A stretch of 64,000 nucleotides of DNA from Paenibacillus sp. BK033 (GTDB lineage Bacteria; Bacillota; Bacilli; Paenibacillales; Paenibacillaceae). The notes under the pieces were generated by a model, which had not been told where the DNA came from, did no database searches, and worked only from the letters and a program-made list of their open reading frames with translations. Location of the stretch: assembly GCF_004345425.1 (NCBI RefSeq), contig NZ_SLVP01000010.1:62001-126000 (forward strand). Reading direction: 5' to 3'. Every line of letters begins with the position of its first letter. Within the stretch, counting starts at the first letter, position 1. Below are positions 1-8,693 of the stretch, in pieces. The position numbers and the translations under genes were made by a program.

Positions 1-109
1 ATAATCATCATATTGTCCATTATTATCATTTGATTGTCAATGGCGGTCCTTGCCGCGATTGCGTACGATTAACCCATAACTATCGTACCTTGGGGAGGAT
101 GAATCGTGA

Positions 110-3100
110 ATGGCAACTGAAGTGAAAGTATGGGAGCAGACGGTAGAGCTGCCCACCTATGAAGTCGGAAAACCGGACCTCAACCCGATGTTCCTGGAGA
201 AACGCGTGTATCAAGGCAGCTCGGGCCGGGTCTATCCGCATCCCGTTATCGACAAGATTTACGACGAGAAGGTGATGAAGCCTTACCGGATCGTCTTTTT
301 GGAAAACGAATTCGTGCAAATTCAATTGATGCCGGAGCTTGGAGGACGAATCTACCGGGCGGTAGACAAAACCAACGACTATGATTTCGTCTACCATAAC
401 CAGGTTATCAAGCCGGCTCTGGTTGGACTTGCAGGTCCATGGATCTCCGGCGGCATCGAATTCAACTGGCCGCAGCATCACCGTCCGAACACCTACGGGC
501 CGGTGGAATGCGATATTCGGGAGAATGCGGACGGCAGCAAGACCGTATGGGTCGGAGAGATCGACCGGATGTACGGGTCCAAGGTAACGACGGGCTTCAC
601 CCTGTTTCCCGGGAAGGCTTATCTGGAAATAAGCGCGCAGCTGTTCAACCGCACCTCCGAGCCGCAAACGTTCCTGTGGTGGGCCAATCCGGCGGTTGCG
701 GTCAACGACCATACGCAGTCCGTATTTCCGCCCGACGTTCACGCCGTGTTCGACCATGGCAAGCGGGACGTATCCAAGTTCCCGATTGCGACAGGCACGT
801 ATTACAAAATGGATTACTCCGAAGGAGTCGACATCTCCCGTTACCGCAATATACCGGTGCCAACCTCGTATATGGCGTACCGGTCGGATTACGACTTTGT
901 TGGCGGCTATGACCACAACGTGAAGGCGGGTATTCTTCATATCGCGAACAAGCATGTGTCCCCCGGCAAAAAACAATGGACCTGGGGACATGGCGAATTC
1001 GGCCAGGCCTGGGACCGGAACCTGACGGACGAAGACGGGCCTTACATCGAGCTGATGACGGGCGTCTATACGGACAACCAGCCGGACTTCACCTGGCTGC
1101 AGCCGTACGAGGAGAAAAGCTTCAAGCAATACTTTATGCCTTACAAGGAAGTCGGCATGGTGAAAAACGCCACCATTGACGCCGCGGTCAATTTGGAAAT
1201 CGAAGGCCCGCAGGCTAGAGTAAATGCTTACGCGACTTCGGTCTTCGAGAAAGCCCGTATCGTATTAAAGGGGGCAGCCCGCACTTATATCGATCAGACG
1301 GCAGCATTATCGCCATCCCAGGTTTTTGCCGCAACGGTTGTTCTTGAGGAAGGGGAGCTGGAGGAAAACCTGAAGCTTGCGGTATTCGCGGAAAACGGCA
1401 AAGAGCTTGTCAGCTATCGTCCGCAGCGGAAGCAGCTGGAGAAGACGCCGGAACCGGCGAAAGCGATCGGCGAGCCGGAGGAGCTTCGCAGTACGGAGGC
1501 GCTATTCCTGGCAGCGCAGCATCTGGAGCAGTACCGGCATGCTACCTACGAGCCGGATCCTTACTACTTGGAAGGACTTAAGCGCGACCCGGGGGATATC
1601 CGCCTGAACAATGCATACGGCTTGCTGCTGCTGCGCCGGGGCCGGTTCGCGGAGAGCGAGACGCACTTCCGCCGCGCGATCGAGACGCTGACGCGGCATA
1701 ACGCGCGGCCGTACGACGCGGAGCCGTTCTTCCATTTGGGCAAGGTGCTGAAATGGCAGGGGCGTCACGAGGAGGCGTTCGCCGCATTCTACAAGTCGGT
1801 CTGGTCCGGAGCTTGGCAGGCTGCGGGATACTTTCACCTTGCGCAGCTGGCCGCAGGCAGCGGCAAATACGAGGAAGCGCTGGAGTTAATCGATCGTTCC
1901 ATCGATGCGCAGTATCGCAACCGCAAGGCCCGGCTGTTGAAAATAGCTCTGCTGCGCAGACTGGGACGCCTGGAAGAAGCGGGGCTGCTGGCGACGGAAA
2001 CATCCGATTATGATCCCATTGACTTTGGCTCGCGCAACGAATGGATTCGCATTCATCAGCTTGAAGGAAGAGAAGAGCAAGCCTCGGCAGCTTTGGAAGC
2101 TCTTGCCGGCCTTATGCGGGACGATGCCCACAATTACATCTCGCTGGCGCAGGATTACGCGGATGCCGGATTGTACGCCGAAGCGCTTGACGTACTGGCT
2201 CGAATCGAGGAGCGGACGGCGGGCAGCGTTTATCCGATGGTGCATTATTACCAGGGATACTACCATCATATGGCCGGAGACCAAACAGCCGGCAACTATT
2301 ACTACTCGCTTGGTCAAGAGGCGAATCCGGCCTACTGCTTCCCGAATACGATTGCGGATTACGTTACCCTGACCCATGCGTCCCGGATGCGCGCGGATGA
2401 CGCTAGAGCGTTCTATTATCTCGGCAACCTGCTGTATGACAAGAAGCGCCATGCCGAAGCCGCGGCAAGCTGGGAGGCTTCGGCCGCCATCGACGGCAAT
2501 TACGCGACCGTGCACCGTAACCTCGCGCTTGCTTATTACAATAAACAGAACAAGCCGGAAGCCGCCTTGGCTTCGCTTGAGAAAGCGCATGCCTTGGCGC
2601 CGGATGACGCCCGCATCTTCTACGAGCTGGATCAGCTGTACAAGAAGCTGGCTTATACGGCGGAGCAGCGCCTGACCGTCTTGGAGCGGAATAAGGAGCT
2701 GGTGGAGCTTCGCGATGATTTGTATCTCGAATACGTAACGCTTCACAACTCGCTTGGCCGTCATGAAGAAGCGCTGGAGCTTATCTTCGCCCGCCATTTC
2801 CATCCTTGGGAGGGCGGTGAAGGAAAGGTGCCGGCTCAATACGTATTGGCCCGCGTAGAGCTGGCCAAGCAGCTTCTGGAGCAAGGGCAAGCCGGCGAAG
2901 CCATCAAGCAGCTGGAAGCGGCCAAGCAATATCCGTTGTCCATGAACGAGGGCAAGCTTGAAGGCGCGCAGGAGAACGATATCAACTATTATCTCGGCAT
3001 TGCATACCGGCTCCTCGGCCAGGTCGAGCAGGCGCAAGCCTTCTGGCTGCTGGCTTCCGAAGGGCTGGACGAACCAACCAGCGCCATGTTCTACAACGAT

Positions 3101-3448
3101 CAGCCGCCGCACATGATTTATTACCAAGGCGTGGCTTTGCGCGAGCTCGGACGCGAACGGGAAGCCCGCAGCCGGTTCAACAAGCTGGTCGACTACGGCG
3201 AGCAGCATTTGTTCCAGCCGCAGAAGATCGATTACTTTGCGGTATCGCTTCCGGATTTCCTGGTCTTCGACGAGGATCTGGACAAGAAGAACCGCATTCA
3301 TTGCCATTATATGATTGCGCTTGGACAGCTGGGCTTAGGAAGGGCTGCAGAGGCCGAAGCGCATTTCCGCGACGTGCTGGAGCTTGAGCCGACCCATCAA
3401 GGTGCCGCTATTCATCGTTGCTTGCCGGCATCGGCCTGCATTTCATAA
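110..3448 (+). CDS. DUF5107 domain protein with C-terminal TPR repeats
   Basis: A 1112-residue protein without signal peptide or membrane segment, so probably cytoplasmic. Residues about 10-430 match the DUF5107 family, whose fold is expected to resemble the galactose-mutarotase superfold; the hallmark near the start is LPTYEVGKPDLNPMFLEKRV. From about residue 480 to the end there are many TPR-like helix pairs (e.g. LLLRRGRFAESETHFRRAI, NLALAYYNKQNKPEAALASL). The ATG at 110 is used because GGGGAGG lies at 92-98; the spacing of 11 is slightly long. The next gene, 95 bases on, is another mutarotase-fold protein, suggesting joint work on a sugar or glycoside. No catalytic activity can be assigned from the sequence. 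An inverted repeat GTACGAT/ATCGTAC (63-69, 82-88) lies just upstream and could be an operator. Confidence 0.88.
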   Translation: MATEVKVWEQTVELPTYEVGKPDLNPMFLEKRVYQGSSGRVYPHPVIDKIYDEKVMKPYRIVFLENEFVQIQLMPELGGRIYRAVDKTNDYDFVYHNQVIKPALVGLAGPWISGGIEFNWPQHHRPNTYGPVECDIRENADGSKTVWVGEIDRMYGSKVTTGFTLFPGKAYLEISAQLFNRTSEPQTFLWWANPAVAVNDHTQSVFPPDVHAVFDHGKRDVSKFPIATGTYYKMDYSEGVDISRYRNIPVPTSYMAYRSDYDFVGGYDHNVKAGILHIANKHVSPGKKQWTWGHGEFGQAWDRNLTDEDGPYIELMTGVYTDNQPDFTWLQPYEEKSFKQYFMPYKEVGMVKNATIDAAVNLEIEGPQARVNAYATSVFEKARIVLKGAARTYIDQTAALSPSQVFAATVVLEEGELEENLKLAVFAENGKELVSYRPQRKQLEKTPEPAKAIGEPEELRSTEALFLAAQHLEQYRHATYEPDPYYLEGLKRDPGDIRLNNAYGLLLLRRGRFAESETHFRRAIETLTRHNARPYDAEPFFHLGKVLKWQGRHEEAFAAFYKSVWSGAWQAAGYFHLAQLAAGSGKYEEALELIDRSIDAQYRNRKARLLKIALLRRLGRLEEAGLLATETSDYDPIDFGSRNEWIRIHQLEGREEQASAALEALAGLMRDDAHNYISLAQDYADAGLYAEALDVLARIEERTAGSVYPMVHYYQGYYHHMAGDQTAGNYYYSLGQEANPAYCFPNTIADYVTLTHASRMRADDARAFYYLGNLLYDKKRHAEAAASWEASAAIDGNYATVHRNLALAYYNKQNKPEAALASLEKAHALAPDDARIFYELDQLYKKLAYTAEQRLTVLERNKELVELRDDLYLEYVTLHNSLGRHEEALELIFARHFHPWEGGEGKVPAQYVLARVELAKQLLEQGQAGEAIKQLEAAKQYPLSMNEGKLEGAQENDINYYLGIAYRLLGQVEQAQAFWLLASEGLDEPTSAMFYNDQPPHMIYYQGVALRELGREREARSRFNKLVDYGEQHLFQPQKIDYFAVSLPDFLVFDEDLDKKNRIHCHYMIALGQLGLGRAAEAEAHFRDVLELEPTHQGAAIHRCLPASACIS

Positions 3449-3454
3449 TTTTGC

Positions 3455-3499
3455 GGGAGCGTCATACCGTCCGGTCCGGACTGCACAACGCTCCCTTAT
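3455..3499 (+). terminator. Intercistronic hairpin after the DUF5107 gene
   Basis: GGGAGCGT (3455-3462) pairs with ACGCTCCC (3488-3495), enclosing a second perfect inverted repeat GTCCGG-T-CCGGAC. A short T-rich run follows (TTATTT). It may end transcription partially or protect the upstream mRNA; the downstream mutarotase-like gene has its own ribosome binding site. Confidence 0.4.
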
Positions 3500-3542
3500 T
3501 TGCCGAAGCTGCTTCATTAAGTACGGGAGGTGCTTGAAGACA

Positions 3543-4493
3543 ATGACAAGCTTGTATTGGGAGAAAGCGATGTTCGAGGGTCACGAGGCATGGAGAGGCT
3601 GTTCTTCCATGCTGGAGCTGACGCTTATTCCGTCGCTGGGCAGCAAGGTTGTATCGCTCAGGGACGCTGCCACCGGCCGGGAATGGTTGTCCCGCACAAC
3701 GCTTCCGCTTGGCAATGCGGGATACGCCAGTTCATTCGCGGAAGGCGACGGCAGCGGCTGGGACGAGATGTTCCCTACGGTGGATGCCTGCCGTCTGCGG
3801 CAATCCCCGTGGGCGGGCATCGATCTTCCCGATCATGGCGAGGTATGGTCGCTTGCTTGGCAGTGCGGCCTGCGGGACGATCGCTTGTTATGCGAGGTGG
3901 AAGGCCGCAGCTTGCCCTATCGGCTGGAGAAGACCTACTCTTTTACGGAAGAAGGCCGTTTGAGAATCGATTATATCGCTCATAATCTAGGCGCCGAACC
4001 TCTCCCGTTTCTATGGGCGGCCCATCCCTTGTTTCAAGTCGAAGCGGGAATGGAAATAATCGTACCCGCAAAGCTTGAACGAATTGCGGTGTCCTACTCC
4101 CATAATCGCAGACTTGGCGATAAGGGAACGCTTCTGCCGTGGCCGCGTCCGCTGCCGAACGTTAGCTTGAATATCGCGGAGGCGGCAACAGCGAAGACTG
4201 CGGAGAAGTTTTATTTTGACGGTACGCTGCCGGAAGGCCGGGCTTCCTTGTATGATCCAGCCAGCGAAGAGATGCTGACGATGACATTCCCGAAGGAGCA
4301 GGTTCCTTATCTGGCGGTATGGGCGAATTACGGCGGTTATTCGAATCAGTACCATGTCGCGCTGGAGCCCGCAACCGGCTTTCTCGACGATGCTTCCGCA
4401 GCTTGGGAAGAGGGAGAAACCTCGGTTATTCCCGGATACGGCCGGTACGAATGGCATCTCGAGCTCGAGCTTGAAAATAAATTCAACCGATAA
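3543..4493 (+). CDS. Aldose 1-epimerase / mutarotase-like protein
   Basis: 316 residues, mutarotase superfold. Visible family features are a GGxxxS-like N-terminal strand region, SGWDEMFPTVDAC, LPDHGEVWSLAW and the late PYLAVWANYGGYSNQYHVALEPATG segment typical of DUF4432/aldose-epimerase relatives. It would interconvert anomers of a free or bound sugar in the cytoplasm. The start at 3543 is chosen because GGGAGGT sits about 10 bases upstream; reading further upstream in the same frame gives a basic, unrelated stretch. It directly follows the DUF5107/TPR gene, which shares the same fold class, and the two are probably co-expressed through the intervening hairpin. Substrate is unknown. Confidence 0.85.
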   Translation: MTSLYWEKAMFEGHEAWRGCSSMLELTLIPSLGSKVVSLRDAATGREWLSRTTLPLGNAGYASSFAEGDGSGWDEMFPTVDACRLRQSPWAGIDLPDHGEVWSLAWQCGLRDDRLLCEVEGRSLPYRLEKTYSFTEEGRLRIDYIAHNLGAEPLPFLWAAHPLFQVEAGMEIIVPAKLERIAVSYSHNRRLGDKGTLLPWPRPLPNVSLNIAEAATAKTAEKFYFDGTLPEGRASLYDPASEEMLTMTFPKEQVPYLAVWANYGGYSNQYHVALEPATGFLDDASAAWEEGETSVIPGYGRYEWHLELELENKFNR

Positions 4494-4602
4494 GCATCCT
4501 GCTTCTCCCGTTTTTTTGTTGCCTTCGCTGTTTTATTATCGAGCTCCGATTAATACAATTGGCATAAAGAAGGCAGTCAAAGAGGGAGGAGGATCCGCAG
4601 CT

Positions 4603-4764
4603 GTGGAGACGTTTGGCAGAGGTTGCCTCTGGCTTATTCTCGGCGCTTTAGGCCTGCTGGTGCTCGCCGTGATTACCCAAAGCACGATTCATATTCCTTG
4701 GTTTATCTTTATTCCCGTCGTTATTCTCGTTTTCTGGATGGCATCAAAGAAAAATAAGAAATGA
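4603..4764 (+). CDS. Small two-segment membrane protein
   Basis: 53 residues starting at GTG 4603, with GAGGGAGGAGG ending about 12 bases upstream. Two hydrophobic stretches (WLILGALGLLVLAVI and WFIFIPVVILVFWM) are joined by a short polar turn (TQSTIHIP), and the protein ends in a lysine-rich tail (SKKNKK), so both ends probably face the cytoplasm. No family is recognised. A good terminator follows, so it is either a short separate transcript or the end of the upstream operon. Confidence 0.6.
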   Translation: METFGRGCLWLILGALGLLVLAVITQSTIHIPWFIFIPVVILVFWMASKKNKK

Positions 4765-4781
4765 ATCTTTAACATCCGGGC

Positions 4782-4810
4782 AGCCAATCTATCGATTGGC
4801 TGTTTTTTTA
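4782..4810 (+). terminator. Rho-independent terminator
   Basis: AGCCAATC (4782-4789), loop TATC, GATTGGCT (4794-4801), then a run of T. It ends the small membrane protein transcript; the LysR gene converges from the other side. Confidence 0.8.
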
Positions 4811-4847
4811 TGGCTTGAAAAGACGGTATTGAAAAGTCCGCCCTTTC

Positions 4848-5750
4848 CTATGAGGTCCTTGCATGCTTGATCGCATTTTCGATGTAGGCTCTTACGCTTT
4901 TGATGAATGTGCGCATAGCATATCCGATATACTTGTCTCTGCGGTAAATGAGACATATGTCCTGGGAAGGCGAAGGATTCTTTAAATGCACGACTTTAAT
5001 GTCAGGATGATGCAGATTTTCAAGCAGCAATCTCGGCAGAACACAAGCCCCAACCCCGTTTTGCACCATCTGGAGGAGGGATGATAATGTAGTCGTCACC
5101 AGATGAGGCTGCAAAGCAAACCCGTTGTCCATGGCATAACGGTCGATCAGCATGCGGCATTGATGGTCGGACGGGAACATGACCAGCTTCAATGTTTGCA
5201 GCTTGTTGAAGGGGATAATGCTCTCGGTTGCAAGTGGATCATTCCTGCTTACCGCCAATGAGAATTCTTCGTGAAACAAGGGGATTGAAGTGAGGCGTTC
5301 GTCTATAACAGGCCCGATAGTTACTCCGATATCAATGCTCCTGTCCAGTACTTGTTCGGTTACCTTCATAGTTTCCAAAAGAGATAACGAGACGGTTGGA
5401 TAGGCTTGGTGGAAGTTTAGCAGCAAAGCGTTAAACAGGAGATCCGCATCACCGGGCAAAACGCCAATCGATAACGATCCTCCTCGCATCTGTTTCAGGT
5501 CAGCGATAGCGTCGCTCGCTTGTTGAAGGTGTCCGAGCACGGCAGCGCCATGTTCATGGAGAATCGCTCCCGCTTCCGTCAGGACGATCGTTTTTCCGAT
5601 TCGATCGAATAACAGGACGCCTAATTCCTCTTCCAATCTCCTTATCTGCTGACTGACGTTGGGGGCGCTGACTCCCATCTTTTCAGCCGCTCTCGTAAAG
5701 TGAAGCTCTTCGCATATTGCCATAAAATACTGCAGCTGTTTGAATTCCAT
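4848..5750 (-). CDS. LysR family transcriptional regulator
   Basis: 300 residues, the usual LysR length. The N-terminal winged helix-turn-helix is clear (FTRAAEKMGVSAPNVSQQIRRLEEELG, about residues 18-44), followed by the type-2 periplasmic-binding effector domain (about 90-290) with SIGVLPGDADLLFNALL at its start. It is divergent from the DinB-like gene with a 206-base shared region that contains a GTTAA-N7-TTAAC repeat, the arrangement expected when a LysR protein controls the neighbouring operon and itself. The effector is not predictable from sequence. Confidence 0.92.
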   Translation of the reverse strand: MEFKQLQYFMAICEELHFTRAAEKMGVSAPNVSQQIRRLEEELGVLLFDRIGKTIVLTEAGAILHEHGAAVLGHLQQASDAIADLKQMRGGSLSIGVLPGDADLLFNALLLNFHQAYPTVSLSLLETMKVTEQVLDRSIDIGVTIGPVIDERLTSIPLFHEEFSLAVSRNDPLATESIIPFNKLQTLKLVMFPSDHQCRMLIDRYAMDNGFALQPHLVTTTLSSLLQMVQNGVGACVLPRLLLENLHHPDIKVVHLKNPSPSQDICLIYRRDKYIGYAMRTFIKSVRAYIENAIKHARTS

Positions 5751-5835
5751 AACTCATACCTGCCTTTCATCGCTATGCGGGTATTTGATTAATGAATAGT
5801 GTCACGCCATCTTCCGCTTCTGTCAATCTATAATC

Positions 5836-5852
5836 GTTAACTTATGCTTAAC
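5836..5852. promoter_or_regulatory. Candidate LysR operator
   Basis: GTTAA (5836-5840), 7 bases, TTAAC (5848-5852): an interrupted dyad containing the T-N11-A pattern of LysR sites, in the region between the LysR gene and the DinB-like gene. Assignment is by position and symmetry only. Confidence 0.4.
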
Positions 5853-5956
5853 GTTACGATAACGCCTGCTGCATTGATGGAAAGTTCCGTTCGGAGGTAA
5901 TCTTGGGATAAGAAAGCGAACCACATGAAATCAACTTTATTAGGAGGCGGTTAACG

Positions 5957-6424
5957 ATGACACAGTCCATTATCAATACCGGTAAAATGCTGCATCAGAT
6001 CGTGATTGGAAAGCTTCAAGGCGTGACGGAAGGCTATTATGACAAGCAGCCTGAAGGCTTCAACAATACCATTCGTTGGAATGTCGGTCATATCATCTTT
6101 TGGATGGATAAGTATTGTTCTCTAAGCTTTGGTACCCCCTCGTCCATTCCTAGCTCGTATGGAGAGTTGTTTAACTCGGGAACAAGTCCTTTGGATTGGA
6201 CGATGGCTCCTCCATCTACGGAAGAGCTTGCAGAGCTATTAACGGCACAGTTTTCCCGCCTGTCTGAGCTGACGCCGGAAATGCTGGAAAAGAAGCTTTC
6301 AGCTCCTTATGTATTTGGACCGTTTCAATTCGACACGGCCGGAGAATTATTCAACTTCGCCCTTATTCACGAAGCCATCCACCTAGGAACGATATCCGGG
6401 CAGTTGCAGGTTTTGTCGCGCTAA
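5957..6424 (+). CDS. DinB-like (YfiT/DinB four-helix) family protein
   Basis: 155 residues. The pattern fits the DinB/DUF1569 four-helix bundle: a histidine in RWNVGHIIFWMDKY (about residues 35-50) and a C-terminal pair in ALIHEAIHLGTISGQL, the three histidines that usually bind a metal. These proteins are thought to be thiol-dependent transferases or related metal enzymes. AGGAGGCGG ends nine bases before the ATG. It is transcribed away from the LysR gene and is followed after 40 bases by an NTF2-like gene, probably in one operon. Confidence 0.85.
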   Translation: MTQSIINTGKMLHQIVIGKLQGVTEGYYDKQPEGFNNTIRWNVGHIIFWMDKYCSLSFGTPSSIPSSYGELFNSGTSPLDWTMAPPSTEELAELLTAQFSRLSELTPEMLEKKLSAPYVFGPFQFDTAGELFNFALIHEAIHLGTISGQLQVLSR

Positions 6425-6464
6425 ATTGCTGTGAAGCAAGAATGACATGAAGGAGGGTTCTTCC

Positions 6465-6869
6465 ATGCATAAGTCCGCCGGTACGGGTATATCCCGGACG
6501 CATGATGCATTTGATGCTTTCAAGCATGCTTTCGAAACAGGGAAGACCGAGGATTTTCTTCAGAAGGTAACGGAGGATTTTCGTTTCCGCGTTCCGCTTC
6601 CTCTGGAGGGATGGGATAACGAGCAGTATGGCAAAGAGAGGTTCGAGGATCTGATTAGGTTCGAGCGCTCCGTATTGCAGGTATATTTAACCTCAACTAT
6701 CGTACTGGAAAACGAAGACAACGGAATGGTTGTTTTCCGCGCTGAAGGCATGTTAACTGGAAAGCCTTATCACAATGAACTTATTGTCGTCTTTGAGTAT
6801 GAAGAAGACAGGATCCGTTCTTTTCGAGAATATGTAGGGACACCGTTAAAAAATTACGAGGCCCCATAA
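6465..6869 (+). CDS. NTF2-like / SnoaL-like protein
   Basis: 134 residues from ATG 6465, chosen because AGGAGGG is at 6452-6458; an in-frame ATG at 6447 lies before the ribosome binding site. The layout (N-terminal helix DAFDAFKHAFETGKTEDFL, then strands such as GMVVFRAEGMLTGKPYHNELIVVFEYEEDRI) is the cone-shaped NTF2 fold found in SnoaL-like isomerases and ketosteroid-isomerase relatives. No catalytic residues can be assigned. Likely co-transcribed with the DinB-like gene under the LysR regulator. Confidence 0.75.
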   Translation: MHKSAGTGISRTHDAFDAFKHAFETGKTEDFLQKVTEDFRFRVPLPLEGWDNEQYGKERFEDLIRFERSVLQVYLTSTIVLENEDNGMVVFRAEGMLTGKPYHNELIVVFEYEEDRIRSFREYVGTPLKNYEAP

Positions 6870-6883
6870 TGATGAGTTGAACA

Positions 6884-6930
6884 AAGCAGCAGCCTGGGAA
6901 TTACATTTCATCCCAGGCTGCTGCTTTTAT
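6884..6930. terminator. Bidirectional terminator between convergent genes
   Basis: AGCAGCAGCCTGGGA (6885-6899) pairs with TCCCAGGCTGCTGCT (6911-6925) across an 11-base loop and is flanked by A's on the left and T's on the right. It serves both the NTF2-like gene and the dihydroxyacetone kinase gene. Confidence 0.85.
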
Positions 6931-6931
6931 A

Positions 6932-8692
6932 TTATTTCAGCACGACCGACAATCCCGTGAAAATAACGCCAAGCGCGTAAGCGCCTGCATCGGGATAACC
7001 GATGCTGCGTTCGCCGACGGTGCCGGCGCGGCCCATGCGGGCAACGATCGTTTCGGTTTGTTTGGCGCCTTCGACCGCTGCTTCCGCAGCCGCAATGCCG
7101 GCAGCCTTCAGCTCGGTTCCCGCTTCCGCTGCGGCTTTCCAGCTTTCCGCGTAAGGAATCAACGCATCGATCAGCGTTTTGTCGCCTACGACGGCGCCGC
7201 GGCCAAAGGAACGTTCGCCGGTTGCCTGAATCCCTTTCACGACCGCATCAAGCAGTTCCGCTACCTCGGCAACGGAAAGCTCGGTTTTGCCCTCGGCATA
7301 TTTGCCGCCCGCGCGGAAGGCCGAGCCCCAGATCGGGCCGGACGCGCCGCCGCAATGCTCCATAATGATCAGGGAGCAGGCATGCAGGAAGCTGCCGATA
7401 TCCTCGGACTCGCTCACGATATCCTTCCATTCCGCTTTCAGCTGCTTGAAGCCTTTTGCCACGCTCATGCCAAAGTCTCCGTCGCCGGCATGGGAATCCA
7501 GCTCGCAGAACGGCACTTCGTTCTCGATAATAATCTCGCTCATCTTATCAATGAGGTAAATCATATTGCGGAGGGACAGCCTTCCGTCCTCGACGTTGGC
7601 ATACTCTTCGCTTGATTCAACGCGGTAAGATACGTCCTTCGCGTTTGTCGCCTGCTCCTCCAAGGCCACATAGGACACGGGCCCCGAGGTGCCGCCGCGC
7701 ACGAGGAACGCAGGCGTATCGCATTCTTCGTTCAGCAGCTGCTTCAGCTGCTCGTCCAGCTTCATGATGGATAGGGATGCTCCCGCCATATCGATGCTGG
7801 TCATGTAGTTGCCGACAAACACCTTGTTAACGGCAATGCCTTTTTCGTGCAGCTCGCGCATGACGGCGTTGTTCAAGAGGTACAGCTCCTGAAGCGGAGT
7901 GCCGCCAAAGCCGTTGACCAGAACCGCAATTTGCTCGGTGGAACCGGCACTCATGCCTAAGCTGGCAAGCAGCTCCGATACCATGCGCTGCGCCAGCTCG
8001 TCGGCGGAAATCCGCTTCTCTCTGCGGATGCCCGGCTCGCCGTGGATGCCAACGCCGTATTCCATTTCGTCTTCGCCAATCGCGAACGTTGGCGTGCCTT
8101 TAGCCGGAACCGTGCAGGAGGTAAAAGCAAACCCGATGCTGCGGACATGGGCAATCGCGTTCTCGGCCGCGGCTTTAACTTCGGCGAGACTCCGTCCTGC
8201 TTCCGCCGCCGCGCCGGCAATCTTGTGAACAAGCACCGTGCCGGCAACGCCGCGGCGTCCCACCGTATACAGGCTGTCTTCAACGGCAATATCGTCGTCC
8301 ACTTTGACGTAATCGACCTGAATGCCGTCTTCCGCCGCAAGATGGGCGGCATTCTTGAAGTTCATCATGTCGCCGCTGTAGTTCTTGATAATAAGCAGCG
8401 TGCCTTGCTCGCTTGCCGTAGACTTAATCGCCTGATAGACCTGGATTTGGGAAGGAGAGGCGAAGACGTCGCCGCAGACCGCCGCATCCAGCATGCCTTT
8501 GCCGATAAAGCCGGCATGAGCCGGCTCGTGGCCGCTGCCGCCGCCGCTGATCAGCGTTACTTTCGCGGCGTTGATGTCTCTTTTCTTCATGACTTTGTAT
8601 TTGGAGTTGAATTCAAGACCCGGATGCGCCATCGCAAGTCCATTGCACATCTCGCGGACAAGCGTCTCCGGCTGATTGATGATCTTTTTCAT
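6932..8692 (-). CDS. Dihydroxyacetone kinase, DhaK-DhaL fusion
   Basis: 586 residues from ATG 8692. Residues 1-335 are the DhaK substrate-binding domain with LISGGGSGHEPAHAGFIGKG and the histidine that forms the hemiaminal with dihydroxyacetone (H217 in GIHGEPG). From about 370 to the end is the DhaL nucleotide domain with HAGDGDFG and GGASGPIWGSAF. Fusion of both makes an ATP-dependent enzyme that turns dihydroxyacetone into DHAP, unlike split PTS-dependent DhaK/DhaL/DhaM. The gene starts one base after the stop of the glycerol dehydrogenase gene, so the pair forms an oxidative glycerol pathway. GGAAGGAAG precedes the start. Confidence 0.93.
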   Translation of the reverse strand: MKKIINQPETLVREMCNGLAMAHPGLEFNSKYKVMKKRDINAAKVTLISGGGSGHEPAHAGFIGKGMLDAAVCGDVFASPSQIQVYQAIKSTASEQGTLLIIKNYSGDMMNFKNAAHLAAEDGIQVDYVKVDDDIAVEDSLYTVGRRGVAGTVLVHKIAGAAAEAGRSLAEVKAAAENAIAHVRSIGFAFTSCTVPAKGTPTFAIGEDEMEYGVGIHGEPGIRREKRISADELAQRMVSELLASLGMSAGSTEQIAVLVNGFGGTPLQELYLLNNAVMRELHEKGIAVNKVFVGNYMTSIDMAGASLSIMKLDEQLKQLLNEECDTPAFLVRGGTSGPVSYVALEEQATNAKDVSYRVESSEEYANVEDGRLSLRNMIYLIDKMSEIIIENEVPFCELDSHAGDGDFGMSVAKGFKQLKAEWKDIVSESEDIGSFLHACSLIIMEHCGGASGPIWGSAFRAGGKYAEGKTELSVAEVAELLDAVVKGIQATGERSFGRGAVVGDKTLIDALIPYAESWKAAAEAGTELKAAGIAAAEAAVEGAKQTETIVARMGRAGTVGERSIGYPDAGAYALGVIFTGLSVVLK

Positions 8693-8693
8693 C

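Noticed and set aside
1886..3307. Long open frame on the minus strand inside the DUF5107/TPR gene
   Set aside because: Antisense to a clearly coding gene, hydrophobic/basic composition without family motifs; a by-product of the codon bias of the plus-strand gene.
3384..3542. Upstream in-frame extension of the mutarotase-like gene
   Set aside because: It overlaps the end of the DUF5107 gene and the hairpin, and its translation is basic and unlike the family; the ribosome binding site favours 3543.
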